Notes: a model not told the origin generated them from the letters alone. A stretch of DNA of 64,000 nucleotides from Acanthacorydalis orientalis (GCA_034766995.1 CM068318.1:39763456-39827455); one strand, 5' to 3'; shown: positions 49,294-62,193, counted from the stretch's first letter. Numbers and translations are program-made.

Positions 49294-49653
49294 ATATATA
49301 GATCTCATAGATTTTATAAAAAAAAATAAGAGTGGGTTCCAAAATTTCTTATTTGATACGTATAGTGAGTATCAATAATATTATTAAAAAAAAATCATCC
49401 ACGAATATAAAAAAGATAAAAAATAAAAACAATGGTTATTATGATACAGTTCAAAATATTAAAAGAATTAAATAATAAAATGCGTGAAGAACTAAAAATA
49501 TACCTGAAAATAAATATTTGTTTTCATAGGAATGAAAATATTAGATAAGAAAACATAAATTTCAAAATAAAGTCTATATAACACCAATAGAATGAATTAT
49601 TAAAAAATAACTTATTTGGTTTTCCATTCAATAAAAATATTTTTTTATAAACA

Positions 49654-49737
49654 TGTATATATATATATATACAATATATATATATATATATATACAATAT
49701 ATATATACACACATATATATATATATATTTTTTTATA

Positions 49738-49780
<43 letters not shown>
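49654..49780. repeat. Cluster of (TA)n tracts
   Basis: Four AT runs. TTTTTTTATAAACAT occurs before the first and again before the last, so part of the block was duplicated. Confidence 0.95.
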
Positions 49781-49783
<3 letters not shown>

Positions 49784-50389
49784 TACTTAAAAGTAAGTTA
49801 TTTACTAACAAGGAGATTAATTAAATAGATGAGAAACTAATATATTAATCAACAAGATAAAACCCTGAACTGAGTTCTTGATGAGTGATTTTGATAATTA
49901 AAACTTTAAGTCCTATGTCATGGATATGTGCATGCCAGAAATATAGTGCTTGAAACCAAGTCATAGATATATGCATACTGGTAGTGAACTATTTAAAGCA
50001 GTTTGTGGTTCGAAAACAATTAGTCTGTACAGATTCATTATTTCTACTTTAAGGTGTATGCAAATGTTAATTAAATGACGATTGATAAAATATATACTTA
50101 TAAAAATAGTAGTATGTAATGTAATGTAATGTTTATAAATCAGAATAATGAAAGGATTATAAGAAATTTATTTTAATTATTAACTTATATCCGGAAGTAG
50201 TTAACTACTTTCATATTTTATTTATTTTTGATCAATGGCCTTAATTAAAACTAGAACTTTTAACTAAAAATTTAATTACACAAATTGTGACATCTAAAAA
50301 AAATTTAATAGAAAATTATCAGAAAATATTTTTTTTTACTTTTCTTTTCAGCAATATCTGATTTTATTATTTTAGTTTAAAAAATTCAT
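49781..50389. other. Gene-free stretch with small direct repeats
   Basis: CATGGATATGTGCATGCCAG and CATAGATATATGCATACTGG occur about 50 bp apart at 49920-49980. A GTAAT-GTAAT-GTAATG triplet lies near 50118. No gene. Confidence 0.4.
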
Positions 50390-50935
50390 TACCTGATTTT
50401 TATTGGAATCATGGTTGGTTATTTATGGTTTGGAGTGCATCGACAACTAAGGTCATTAGCACTAGAACACAAATACAAAATAAAAGTGCAACTCATTCAC
50501 ATACTCGTTTGGATCAGGCATTAATCACTGCAAAATAACTAACTACCTAACGTTAAAAGTAAATCCTATAAAAATCTGAGACTCTCAGAGAGAGTTAAAT
50601 ATAAAAAAGATATATAAAAAACCACAACTTTGACTGGAACAAGCTAATAAATAGAGATAAAATAGATATAAAATCTTTTAAACACAACAATACATCACCA
50701 GCTTTTAATTTTTTTCACAGGTTTTCTCCACGAAAAAATGTTAAAAGAAGCACGAACGTTTAAAACGTAAAAATATACATGTTAAAACATCAAGATCAGA
50801 ACATTGAAACATATTAAAAAAGTCCAGTCTCCCTTGTGAAAGTCAGAACGCGATTAGGGGCGTCGAAGTCGTCCCCAAGGATGACGAGGAAATCCTCTGG
50901 CAGACTCACGCGATACCTAACTCCGGCATAAAAGA
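50390..50935. other. GC-richer unidentified, repeat-like block
   Basis: Contains GGAGTGCATCGACAACTAAG then GTCATTAGCACTAGAAC, and later AGGGGCGTCGAAGTCGTCCC. The first segment has the feel of a dispersed repeat, but I cannot assign it, and no other copy is in this window. Confidence 0.25.
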
Positions 50936-51108
50936 TACATTTTTGTTGGAATCAGATTTAAATAATTTAAAAACACATTTATAATTCTTATCAACGATTT
51001 AACTTATTTTTTCTTGATTTAAATGAGATAAATGCAACATATTAAATGATGAAAAGTAGAAAATATGTTCGAAATGGGTAATACTGAAAGATTTTCCTAA
51101 ATCAATCT

Positions 51109-51123
51109 CTCTCTCTCTCTCTG

Positions 51124-51164
<41 letters not shown>
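51109..51164. repeat. Compound (CT)n(TA)n
   Basis: TCTCTCTCTCTCTCTG then about 40 bases of AT. Confidence 0.95.
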
Positions 51165-51166
<2 letters not shown>

Positions 51167-51849
51167 ATATGAATATTTCGGATATAATTCCTTGTTTACT
51201 AATAAATAATTTTAGGATTTTAAGAAAAGTATTTAAAAAATTTTTTAAGAAAAAGAGATGAGCTTATATTTTGTTCGTTTGTACTGTTATTATATTCTTT
51301 AAAAATAAATGATAATGTAAAATCAAGAAACACAGCTATGATTTTTCATTAAACAAATCTATATCGAATTTTAGAAGGAATCTGAAAATAATATTTCATC
51401 CTGAAATCTGGCTATAAATTCCTCTAACTGTTTCATTCGTTTTACAAATAAAAATATCTCATGAATAATATTCATTGCGAATACAAATTCTATCAAATCG
51501 CAAGCTAGCCACCATTCAATCAATGAAAAATAACTGATTTACAAAAAAAAGGTATCTGATAATCAGGGTTATATTCTCCTACGCATCGATAAATTTATTA
51601 ACATCGGTACGAGTTTAAACTGATTTTATCAACATTCAATAATGTGTAATAATTTAAACGATATCGAGTAGGGATATGCTATAATGTCATTTGCATCAAA
51701 TTAGTCATAACGATTATGAAAAAGTCAAAAAAATTGATCAATCATATTTCAATAATATTTTATCTATGTAATCTGTACAATACCAGTCACATGATTAGTT
51801 TCATCCTTCTTGCCAACTTTTACTCGTTTTACTTGTTTTTGTTTTCCCT

Positions 51850-51852
<3 letters not shown>
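51165..51852. other. Gene-free A+T-rich stretch
   Basis: Nothing recognised. Confidence 0.4.
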
Positions 51853-51922
<70 letters not shown>

Positions 51923-51923
51923 G
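51853..51923. repeat. (TA)n microsatellite, long
   Basis: About 68 bases of AT. Confidence 0.95.
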
Positions 51924-53256
51924 TCCTTTGTTTCGAGTCATTAGTTCGATGTGTTATATAGTAGAGTAATAAAACACAATACTCCATGCATTTCAAGGAA
52001 GGGAGATAACGAATTCATGACTAATTAAAGAATGCATTACATGTAAGTAGCTTCACAAAGACGTAATTAATTATTATAATTGTATTTTAGAATTCTGATA
52101 TAATTCCTGGATAATTAAAATAATAATTCATGTAATCCTCATGATAATTCTGTTAGGAGAATTGTAGAAATGAGATCAAATAAAAACGAAGAAATGACGA
52201 AATTACAGAAAATGAATCAAATTTTGTTTTTGAATACAGTTTATAATTTAACAATAGTAAAAATATTTATTAATTACTAGCTAAATTATGCAAAACATGT
52301 CACTGTTTTACTTGTACGAAAATATGAATGACAGACTTATTTTGGAGAAATTGCATATAAAAATCTAATACTTTCTTCTTCATAAGTTTATTGTTATTGT
52401 TTATTCTGTTATTTTTTTATCAGACTATTTTTATATTGAATTTCGAAAATAATATTTGTACAAGTTGTAAAGTTTAAAAATTAAAAAAATAATACATTTT
52501 CTCTAATTCCTTCACAAACAACTAAGAAGCAAAATAAAAATCATAAAACTATAAATCGAATGAATTGTTTAATTATAGAAAATTGAATGTGTAATCTCTG
52601 TATCTAATATTTTCTTTGCAATTTTATCTGCTTAAGAAAGACAGAAAGAATAACCTAGAAAAATATAAAAAAGTAACGATATTAAGTCTAATCAGTATGT
52701 ATAACACTGGAATGAATGATTTGTCCTGTGGATTGAGTGTTTAGTCACAATTGTCATAGGTTATATTAGAAAGTTATGAAGATATACTGTTCATATATAT
52801 TTTATTTAGATATTGTGGATGCAGATTTAATTAGTACTTAATTCTTCAAATAATCATTGTTGAATAATCTGGAATTATAAATATTAAACTGTTATTTATG
52901 TTAGGTATTTTTCTTAGCAATAGAATAGAAGTCAATAATATAGTCAGAGAAGAATACAAGTCAGAAGATGATAATAGGGATGAAAGAATCTCTAGAAACA
53001 GTCATAAGAAGAAAAATATACAGAAAAGGAATAAAATTCAGGACCTCAAAACCTAAGCTAACCTAAAAAAATAAAGTTAAGAGCAACACAACAAGGAAAT
53101 GAAAATATTTTTCTTCTGTGCTTTAGAATATCATATTTCATTAAGTAAAGCATATTTTTTGTAGCTACAACTAAGTAAAGATGTGTTCTAAAAGAATAGT
53201 AGAGTGAAATGAAACAATTTGGTAAAAATCTTCATAATTTTTTTCAAGAATATCAC

Positions 53257-53260
<4 letters not shown>
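51924..53260. other. Gene-free A+T-rich stretch
   Basis: 1.3 kb with no frame, island or transposon end that I can recognise. Confidence 0.4.
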
Positions 53261-53311
<51 letters not shown>

Positions 53312-53330
53312 GTGTATGTGGGTGTGTCTT
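53261..53330. repeat. (TA)n microsatellite with (GT) tail
   Basis: About 50 bases of AT, then CGTGTATGTGGGTGTGT. Confidence 0.95.
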
Positions 53331-53496
53331 TTATGTATATTTTGCAAAAGCTATTTATAGGATATTTTGTGCGAAGTAATAAATAAGTAAAAATAATAAG
53401 AAAGAAATTTAAACATGCTTTTGTCTATTCGTAAATGATATTAGACGATAAAATTAAAGGTAAATGGATAATAAATATCCCTATAAATATTGGATT

Positions 53497-54380
53497 CATG
53501 CGTAAGTTCGTAGCGTTTTGATTTTCCAAGGAAATAGTGCTTAGGAACGAAATCTGTTTGACATATGTTAATGTCATTTTAATATCATAGTATTGTTTTA
53601 TTTAATAGTTCTTGAATTTTAAAATTTGTAGAAAGTTTGTATGAAGGGTTAGCTAAGAAAAATGGAGTGTCAAGAGTAAAAAAACGAACATTTCTGACAT
53701 ATTCTTCTCTGTTCATATTCAATCGAGGAGTTAAAGAATCAGAGGCAGCTTGAACCATTTTTGTGACGTTTACAGAGAGAATACCATCAGGGAAAGTATG
53801 GCGCGAAAATGGATTTATCGTTTCAAAGAAGGTCATTTTAACAAGAATGTTTCTCCACGTTCAGTAAGACCATCCTACTTTGATGACCGTATAAACGATT
53901 AACGATGATCCACGTCAATCAATACTGTCGAGGTTTATTACCAACAACTCCATCGCCTTGAAACCAAAATTTAATAAAAAAACGCCTGGAAGATGGCATC
54001 CAATGATTTTGCAATATAATAATACCCATCCTCATTCTTCTAACATTACAAAAGTGACTATTCAAGAGCTTGGTTGAGCGATTATTCCACATCGCCCTAT
54101 TTTCCTGATCTTGCTTCATCCGATTTTTATCTTTTCCGCTTTCCTTTAAACAATCTCCGAGGAATTTCCTTTGATAACGACGCATCCTTTTCAAAATTGG
54201 CTAGACAACATCTTCACGTCTAAATCACCTAATTTCTTCAGGTGTGGAATTGAAAAACTACCAGAACGTTGGGAGGAAATCGTGAACAATGGAGGAGAAT
54301 ATATTACTGATCAGATTATGTATTACTTTTTTTAAAAAATATTTGTTTAAATTTAATAAAAATGCAACGAACTTATGCAT
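53497..54380 (+). mobile_element. mariner element with internal deletion, distinct lineage
   Basis: The left end ATGCGTAAGTTCGTAGCGTT and the right, read inward, ATGCATAAGTTCGTTGCATT differ at three of 20 bases. About 0.88 kb, so roughly 0.4 kb is missing from the middle. The transposase is in plus orientation. Confidence 0.8.
53661..54335 (+). pseudogene. mariner transposase pseudogene, middle deleted
   Basis: The start MECQE-KNEHF-HILL (from 53661, dashes are stops) and the next-frame FNRGVKESEAA fit the first DNA-binding region. INDDPRQSI and LKPKFNKKTPGRWHPM follow from about 53900, so the first catalytic Asp region is gone. THPHSSNITKVTIQELG, shifted, is a worn version of the second-Asp block (HDNARPH). 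The C-terminus is the best preserved part: SEEFPLITTHPFQNWLDNIF with FTSKSPNFFRCGIEKLPERW and EEIVNNGGEYI (about 54160-54310), a classic mariner ending. Frameshifts and stops throughout make it inactive. Confidence 0.8.
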
Positions 54381-55055
54381 CAACACAATAATACACCAAT
54401 TGCTGTATTTTGTAAAACATTTAAATGAAATTTTATAATCTATTAAAATGAGATTTGACTCACTTGCCATCTTATATTCGAATTTATTTTGAGAATAAAC
54501 AGAAAATAAATATAAAACTCAGTTTGTAAGAAAATAATAATTCTACATCAGTCATTGAAGACTATAATTAAAATTTTTAAAAAAATGTAACGAAAATAAT
54601 TAGTGAAACGAGATGATATATATATATATATAATGAAAATATAACGATAAATAAATATTTTTGTGTAACTATATATCAACATTTCTTAAAAATAGTTCTT
54701 TTTTTACTAAAATATCCATTTAAATTAATTTAATTGTCTTATAATTAGAAAAATATGGTTTTAACTGTAAGATAAATATACGAACACAAATTTCATTAAT
54801 TGAATTTTTAAAAATACGTCGTAATTAAAAAGTTGTTTATCTAATTTATTTAACATCCATCTTTTATTATTAACACTTTTTTAATTGTGAGCTTTGAAAC
54901 ACTTCGCTCATATATCTATGAATATTCATACATATATTTATCCATTAAAATAAAAACTTATAAAAATAATTAAATACAAATTAAACGAATTCGTAAAATC
55001 AACATGATCTTTCTTTAATCTTTATACGATTCGTTAAAAATATATTTAAAAAAAC
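54381..55055. other. Gene-free stretch with short (TA)n at 54616
   Basis: Nothing else recognised. Confidence 0.4.
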
Positions 55056-55059
55056 AAAC

Positions 55060-55610
55060 GCACACATTTGCGACGAGAATCTCGTGCCTCTCGACACAGT
55101 ATTTTTAATAAGTTGACATAGAATTATATTCGCAACACGTACAGAAATGATGTCGGTTGAGAGAGAAAAAATTCATCAAACTTAATCGGATTGCTGAAAT
55201 CCCAAATCAAAACAAAAGGTTTATATATCTGAAAACTTTAATTTATACGAAAGGGTATACGTGTTACGGAAAGGTATTGGAGGTAGCCGGTACGACAAAA
55301 TGAACAAGATGGACTGACTTGTGAGCAAGGACAAATGAAAGGGTGAAGAGACACACTCACACGCACGCACGCACACACACAAACACGCACGTATTCGGGA
55401 CAAGGGAAGAGCAAAACGCCAATATATGTTCGGTGGGTGCGATGAGTAGACAACGTTCACTGATGTGGTTGTAGTTCTGACCACAAAAATGTTCGACTCC
55501 GTTAAAAAGGAATGCCTTGTCATACTGATCTCTATTTGCTCAATTTAATTCGCGCACAAAGCGATTTCGGCGAATTTGCAAATGCGTTCAGACCGTCCAT
55601 ATTTCATCCA
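55060..55610. other. CpG-richer island H
   Basis: Includes a CACG/CACA compound repeat (about 55348-55392). Overlapping minus-strand frames (55221-55523, 55238-55453) cross this repeat and show no domain. The rest looks unique. Confidence 0.3.
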
Positions 55611-55776
55611 TTTTTTTAAACAGAATTTGTATTGACGGATAATATGTCAATATTGGATTAAAATTTAATGAATAATGAGGTGTCTCTAACAGACGATATA
55701 TCTCTCATATTTCTAAATCAGTCAAAAGGTTATTTTTATATTTTCAATTTAATCATTCATTACCTCATTACTTTAA

Positions 55777-55781
<5 letters not shown>

Positions 55782-55833
<52 letters not shown>

Positions 55834-55853
55834 TTATATATATATATAAAATA

Positions 55854-55886
<33 letters not shown>
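55782..55886. repeat. Two (TA)n tracts
   Basis: AT runs at about 55782-55849 and 55857-55885. Confidence 0.95.
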
Positions 55887-55889
<3 letters not shown>

Positions 55890-56084
55890 TTTTTAAAGAG
55901 TTATAAACTGATATACCTTATGATTAAAATAAGATGCATCCTTTATGTACATATTTTTTAATTTTGTTTGTAGGAAATTAATATTTAGCTTAAATATTTA
56001 AACAGTGACAAATTTGTGTATTTGCTCTAGTTGCAATATCGATTTTCCACTGGGGTCAGATTCATTTTCACAACTGAATTCGGT

Positions 56085-56195
56085 TTCTTTTATCTTAACA
56101 CTCTGAACATGATGGAATTTATGACAAAATGAGCATAAACTAAAATCAAAAATGATCAAAGATCAATTACTAAACTTTCTAATGTCTTGTGATTT
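56085..56195 (+). repeat. Long-TIR CAGT MITE, centre and right inner arm
   Basis: CACTCTGAACATGATGGAAT and ATCAAAAATGATCAAAGATC. Both outer arms are lost. Confidence 0.5.
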
Positions 56196-56639
56196 TTAGA
56201 GTCAGTAAAAACTTTATTGGAAAGTATGTACTATAATTAATATAAAGTTTCGAATATATGTTAGTTCCAGCATTCTTTTTTGTGAATTGAAATTGAAAAT
56301 AGTGTGTATTTTAAAATTTAGTGTTTTTATTATGAAAACTAGTAAGTCATCATTTATAAAACGCATGCGTCAAATAATATTGTTAACAATAGATCAACTT
56401 TCAATAATTCATTATTCTCTAGATTTATTTCGTTGAATCTGATTTGTAAAAATTATAAGTGTAGCAGATGAAAAATCGATAGAAATTTAGAAATAACCCC
56501 TGTATATGATTTATTTGTAAGGGTATTTTAAAGAAAATGTTTATAAAAGTAATCTTCGAAATAGTCAAAATTTTAAATTAAAAAATAACTAGGTACCAGC
56601 GATTAATTCCTCTAACTTCCGTCAAATTGTCTACTAATT
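56196..56639. other. Gene-free stretch
   Basis: Nothing recognised. Confidence 0.4.
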
Positions 56640-56905
56640 AATGCAATTCTGACAGTGTAAATAAATTTACTTTTATAGAAAGATTTCCTATACCATAAGT
56701 CACAAAATTATTCTGACCAAAAGTGTTCAATAAATAATTAGTATTCATTTTTGATTTCTGATTGCGATTCAATCATCTTCTATACAATAAACTACAGAAA
56801 ATATAAAAAAAATCAATAATCAATTGTTGAACACTTTCGATTAGATATGTTTTTTTTTTATTTGTGGAGCGAAAAAGAATTCACTATTAAATGGAAGAAA
56901 AATCC
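56640..56905 (+). repeat. Long-TIR CAGT MITE copy
   Basis: Left outer arm CTGACAGTGTAAATAAATTT, inner AAAGTGTTCAATAAATAATT, right inner CAATTGTTGAACACTTTCGA and outer GGAGCGAAAAAGAATTCAC. The central motif is short here. Confidence 0.65.
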
Positions 56906-58199
56906 ACTAATCAAGAGAACAAATATCCGTTATGTTTGAATCGAACGAAAACCATTCATAAAAGATTAGTATTAAAACATTTATTTAATTTTGTATGAAA
57001 CTCTATGCAAAGTTATATTTAAATAAAGTTGAATTCCATTTATTCTATTTATAAATATATTTAAAAAAATTTTAAATACTGGAACAAAATTACTTAACCT
57101 TATTTTACAAATATTAAACTTTATTTATTTCATAATTTAATAATAAATATATAAAATGTTACTATCTATAAATATAAAAAAACACAAATACTTTAAAAAC
57201 AGATTCAGTAAGATCTGAGTTACACTTCACATACGATGATCATTAATAACAATCATGGTTTTAATAGGGGATTTTTTTCAAGTGGAAATCATTGCTGGCC
57301 AAACAGCAATAAGTAAAGTACCTCTTTGAAAAGTGTTGATAAAGTACCATTCTCTCTATTCTGAATGACTATTAAAATGAAAGAATTACTCAATATTTTC
57401 AAATGCGTGCTTGCAGTTTATTTTAAATCATTTCATTTTTGTTGGTATGGCAATCATTACTAATTTTTTATTTATAAAATAATTGCGATCAAAAAATAGT
57501 ATTCAAATAATTATAACTTATTAAACATTGTTTAAAAATATAAACTATATTTTTATCTGGAAAAATAATAGTTTTTTTATATATTGTATAAAAAAACTAT
57601 TGCTTAACAGACTGTTAAGTACTGCGAATATTACATGAAGTTTATCCTAGTTGATCAACTCGCTTGCAGCTCTCTAGTAAGTTCTATTGAAATTGGCTCT
57701 ATGTTGCATATGTAATAAATGTTTGATTAGAGTTTATAGTGCATTGGTTAGCTTCCCAATGTGTTAACCATTTGATTACAATACCTTCTACAGATAATTA
57801 ATCAAATCAGTAAGGATAACAATTACATTGAAATGCACATATTGTAAATACAATTTGTCATAAATGTATTGAAATATAACTGAACTCACTGTTGTATCCT
57901 GTATTATATAAAAATATATTTATAATATTCATTTATAACATGTTTTGTTTCATAAAAAATTGTAAAAGTCGATCTTAAACAAGAATAATGACATGCTTTA
58001 ATAACTGATTGTGCAATAATTTTTAGAAATTATAACAAAATTATATGTAAGTTTAATTAGCATTTATTCGGTAACAATAATAACCCAATATCATATGAAA
58101 ATGAATTTAGCCACAGTATCAAAAATTATATTGCAACAAAATAACTTTTCGATCAGTAGAACTAATCATCAGTCTAAAAATTATAAGATTGTCATCAAA
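56906..58199. other. Gene-free A+T-rich stretch
   Basis: Nothing supportable. A tRNA-like stretch near 57735-57785 is listed under rejected items. Confidence 0.35.
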
Positions 58200-58320
58200 A
58201 CATGCATGAATAATAATAAAGCAATGATCAATAATCAATTACTGACTATTTTTGAACAAAAAGTTTGTGCTTTATGGGCACTGAATAATTATTTATATAA
58301 AAGTAAGTATTTAATGTTTT
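58200..58320 (+). repeat. Long-TIR CAGT MITE, right arm
   Basis: AATGATCAATAATCAATTAC, a degenerate core, then TTGTGCTTTATGGGCACTGA. The 98-codon frame across it is incidental. Confidence 0.5.
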
Positions 58321-59059
58321 GCGTCAAGAAAACGTGTCACTGGGTCAATCTTTTTTCAAGAGATTTTAATTCACAATCCTGTATTCATTGAATTCTTGAA
58401 AATGTTATTAAATGAACTTGAAAAGTGAAATCGAACCGCAATTATTTTTACATATTTTACAAATGCACATTACATAATTACATCATTTTATTATATTACT
58501 ACAAATTGATCTTTTTTAATTTTTTCTTTTCAAATATTATATGAGTTGTGAAACTTTTAATTTTTTCCATAAATTAAAAAAATTAACTATTGTACTTATA
58601 TAACAGATTTTATTATAATATTCAAATATTAATTAAAATTATTATTAAAAGTAATTATAAGTATTATCATTTTTAAACTATAATATTCAAGACTCAAACT
58701 TCAATGAACATCTTTAAATTTAAGATTTTTAATATATATAAGAATATATATTAAAAAATCTTTAACGAGTTCAATATTTTCTTTTAACTGTTGTAATTTT
58801 GATTTTTTTTTATTATTTTTATGAAGCAAGTGGCATATTATTAAAAAAGGAATTTGGTATTCAAGTTCAAAAAAATCATCAAACTATATATTGTTGTATA
58901 AAACACATACTCTACAATTAAAAGAAGAATATTGTTGAATACGTGAAGTAATTTTGTTACTGAAAAATAGGTTATAAATAAAGTGATTAACTATAATATA
59001 AAATGTCCACTCGACGACACGTTGAATTGAATGATAAAATAAATACTACAGGGTGAAAA
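58321..59059. other. Gene-free A+T-rich stretch
   Basis: Nothing recognised. Confidence 0.4.
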
Positions 59060-59409
59060 AATAAACTACACCATCGAGTGCACTGACAAACCTACATTAA
59101 CGCGAAAGCACGACGAAACCGTCAATATCCATGGCTGTAAATCGTCATAAGGTACACATCAACCCTTAGCCAAGTTCGATTCGACAACACCACTAGCAGC
59201 ATCTCCACCACCGTCACTGTCTTCCGCCACCATTACTACACCACCTACCACTATCATCCTCGATCCACATCCGACCTAAGGCTAACGTCGGCGTCGCCAC
59301 TAGTGTGTACGGCCGCAGGGCACGGGTTGCCGCAGATTAAATTGTCCGGACAGGAGGTCGGCCCGGGCCAACCGTCCGCGCGTCACAAGAATCAGTTGGA
59401 ATTATTCAG
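59060..59409. promoter_or_regulatory. Candidate promoter/5' region: CpG-rich island I
   Basis: The most GC- and CpG-rich part of the window (GGCGTCGCC, CGGCCGCAGGGC, GCCCGGGCC, GTCCGCGCGTC), with CACCAC-type triplets at 59190-59260. It directly precedes the candidate exon on the plus strand. That position and composition fit a promoter or 5' untranslated exon. No TATA box or initiator was assigned, and the minus strand could equally be the transcribed one. Confidence 0.35.
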
Positions 59410-59513
59410 ATGCAGCGGAGTCCGTCGCCGCCTTACTGCCCGCCTTGCCGACATCACGACGGAAGGTCTGTAACGGTCAGTGGAGCGACTGGCGTTCAGA
59501 TGGATTTTTGTTG
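59410..59513 (+). CDS. Candidate first coding exon of an unidentified gene
   Basis: An ATG at 59410 opens a frame of 34 codons plus two bases that ends exactly at a good splice donor, TTG|GTGAGA. Without splicing, the next in-frame triplet is a TGA. The peptide begins MQRSPSPPYCPPCRHHDGRS and continues VTVSGATGVQMDFC. It is Pro/Cys/His-rich at first, has no signal peptide or membrane segment, and belongs to no family I can name. Codon use is G+C-rich, unlike the rest of the window. The sequence just upstream (TTATTCAG) could also act as an acceptor, so it may be an internal exon. If real, the gene continues to the right, and the A+T-rich DNA after it is intron. No downstream exon was found in the window. 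Confidence 0.35.
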
Positions 59514-59638
59514 GTGAGAATTTCCTCCTCGGTCATTTCAATTGATTTATGCGAAATTGGGAATGCGAGAGAGATCGGTCGGAAAGACTCACGGACACTA
59601 TCTATATTACACCGTTTAATACTTTAAAGAGATTATTA

Positions 59639-59833
59639 TTGTTATTATTATGCATTGTTTGGAGGATGATTTCACGGTTCGATGAAAATAATACATCCGA
59701 GAAAATTATATTCTCTAATTAGTTGTTTTTTTACTAAAACACTTTCTAATATTTTCCAGGAAAATTGTTTTATACTAAACTGAGATAGCAACCGATTTAA
59801 AATTAGATTTTCATATGAGTTATGTATGATATA

Positions 59834-59881
<48 letters not shown>

Positions 59882-60185
59882 ATTTATACATTATTTAATC
59901 TTTGTTGGGAAAATTGACCATTATTTAACATTTGTAGAGAAAAATTAAAATTTACTTATAAGTAAGGCAAACAATCCTATATATAAAAAAATAATTGTTA
60001 TTATTATACATTGTTTGGAGGATCTTTTTACGGTTCAATGAAAATAATACATCCGAGAAAATTATATTCCATAATTAGTTGCTATTACTATAAAATTTTA
60101 GAATATTTTCCAGGAAAATTACTTTATACTAAACTGAGATTGTAACTGATTTTATATTAGATTTTCATGAGATATGTATGATATA

Positions 60186-60249
<64 letters not shown>

Positions 60250-60360
60250 ATTTATACATTATTTAAAATTTATCGAGAAAATTGTCCATTATTTAACATT
60301 TGTAAAGAAAAATTAAAATTTATTAATAAATAAAGCAAACAATCCTATGTATAAAAAAAT
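59639..60360. repeat. 356-bp tandem duplication, two units
   Basis: Unit 1 (59639-59994) and unit 2 (59995-60360) align throughout. Shared blocks include TTGTTTGGAGGAT, AATAATACATCCGAGAAAAT, ATATTTTCCAGGAAAATT, CTAAACTGAGAT, TATGTATGATATAAAAATTA and GCAAACAATCCTAT. Each contains its own (TA)n at the same place (59839-59876 and 60189-60245), of different length. No coding. Confidence 0.9.
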
Positions 60361-61360
60361 ATTATAAATTAATAACTTTTAATATGATGGCACGAGTTAA
60401 TTTAATGATATTTTATTTACGGGTTATGTTTAAAAAAATCATTTAAATGTCTGTTTCTAACAAGTATATAACAAGATATAGAAAACCTTACGTGAACAGA
60501 AAATTCAATTAATATTCATGTTTAAATCATCGACTCTTAGTTAATCGAATTATGTATATACAGATCTTCCAGTTCAACAACTGTCTCTTCAAACAACACA
60601 TATCTTGTATGTTTTTTTGTGTTTAATTTTTGTCTACTCGCTAATACAAAAAATAAAGTGCCGAAAATATACCTTTTTTCTTTATTTTAAAAAGACATTA
60701 CTGACATAAACCAATTTATTTTTTTTATGTTTAACGAATCAAAATATCAATATTAAAAATATTAAATAAATGATATTATTTTATTTACTAGCATATCCAG
60801 AAATTATGTCATCCATTGAAAATAGAAACAAACTTTCCAGTTTTTCAATATAATTATGGTATTGTAATTCTTGATAATTTTTTTCTATTAAATATTGCAA
60901 AGCTCTTAAACTTTGTAATTAGATAAAAAATAAATAAGGTTAATTAAAAGTATTAAATTACATGAAATAGAGATAATCTAGAAGCGTATATTAAAAAAAT
61001 ATAAAACTAATAAAATTAAAAAATATAAAAATTTAATAATTATGGAAAGGAACAAATACATTATTTAAAATTATTAACATTTTTATTAAATACTTTATGC
61101 AGAGAGTTTCATTTCAGTATCCAATTAAATGTGAAAAATTCTGAGAATTTAATTTAAAATTTTATTTACTTATAAGCCTTTCATTAAGAATAAAAATAGC
61201 TCGAGCTAAAATAAATAATGAGTTAGATGGGTTTGAATTTCTTTGAAAAATGTTTCTCTTCATAATTCATTAAGTTGATTAAAATACATTTTTAATTCAA
61301 TTCCATTTAGAATTGAATTCTGATTAGATACAACTGAATATGTAGTTCAATTATAAATGA
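60361..61360. other. Gene-free A+T-rich stretch
   Basis: Nothing recognised. Small TATATG tracts occur at 61361-61408 just after it. Confidence 0.4.
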
Positions 61361-61429
61361 CAGTATATATATACATATATATATATGTACGTATGTATAT
61401 GTATATAACTTTGTGTCCATAAATAAAGA

Positions 61430-61970
61430 GATACATCAATTCAAAGTAATCAATTTCGCCAGTCAATCCGTATCTACGGTACAATAATGAAACATCGATA
61501 TCATATTTCTAATTGACAGGCACCTCTGGCTCATCAATGAATAAACTAAGCTTCACAACATCACACATCACGTTCTGAATATAAAACAGAGCAAAATTGT
61601 AACAAAGGCGCCGGTTTTTCATCCGCGACGGAACAATGTGATCTAATAATAAAACTAATGGATTTAGCGAACGAAATCGGGATATATGGCTCGGCGAGCA
61701 CCATATCGGAAACTGCCATACCGACCGACATCTCACCACCACGGGCAGTAGCGTACGTGCCATTTGGTGATGAGTACCAACTAGAACACGACCACAATGT
61801 TAAAACGCACCCCTCGTATTGATTACAGTTATCTTAAAATGAATTTATGTCCAAGTCTGCGTTTCGATGATAACGCGAAAATTGTATTATTTGACGAATG
61901 TTTAATACGTCTGAAAGTGTTGCGACAGATTTTAATGCAGTTAATGTCGTGCGGGATGGTGACGGCTTTT
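61430..61970. other. CpG-richer island J, open on both strands
   Basis: Non-repetitive. On the plus strand a frame without early ATG is open from about 61552 to a stop near 61822 (for example EQCDLIIKLMDLANEIGIYG). On the minus strand two frames (61509-61763 and 61561-61797) are open. I recognise no domain in any of them. Candidate exon or conserved regulatory block. Confidence 0.3.
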
Positions 61971-62190
61971 TATTAGATTTGTTTTAGACTTTAATTGAAA
62001 TATAACCGAACACGATTTCATCCTTCAGTTTCATTCTTATATATCGAATGGTGTTTCAATTCTAAAAACCTTTGACTTATCTTAAAAAGTCAGGTAAACA
62101 TACAATAGTCCTGGACCTAATAAATATAGACTGATAATTACACTCAAAAAATTCCAAACGGAATATTAAAATAAATGCAATTTTTTCTCA
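61971..62190. other. Gene-free stretch
   Basis: Nothing recognised. Confidence 0.4.
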
Positions 62191-62193
62191 CAA

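Noticed and set aside
53585..54194. Minus-strand frames of 83 and 91 codons
   Set aside because: They are antisense to the mariner at 53497-54380, where the plus-strand reading gives the recognisable transposase ending.
57735..57785. tRNA-like stretch (TGCATTGGTTAGCTTCCCAA and onward)
   Set aside because: It recalls an A box and anticodon arm, but the acceptor stem does not pair and no proper B box (GGTTCGANNCC) follows. At most a decayed SINE head.
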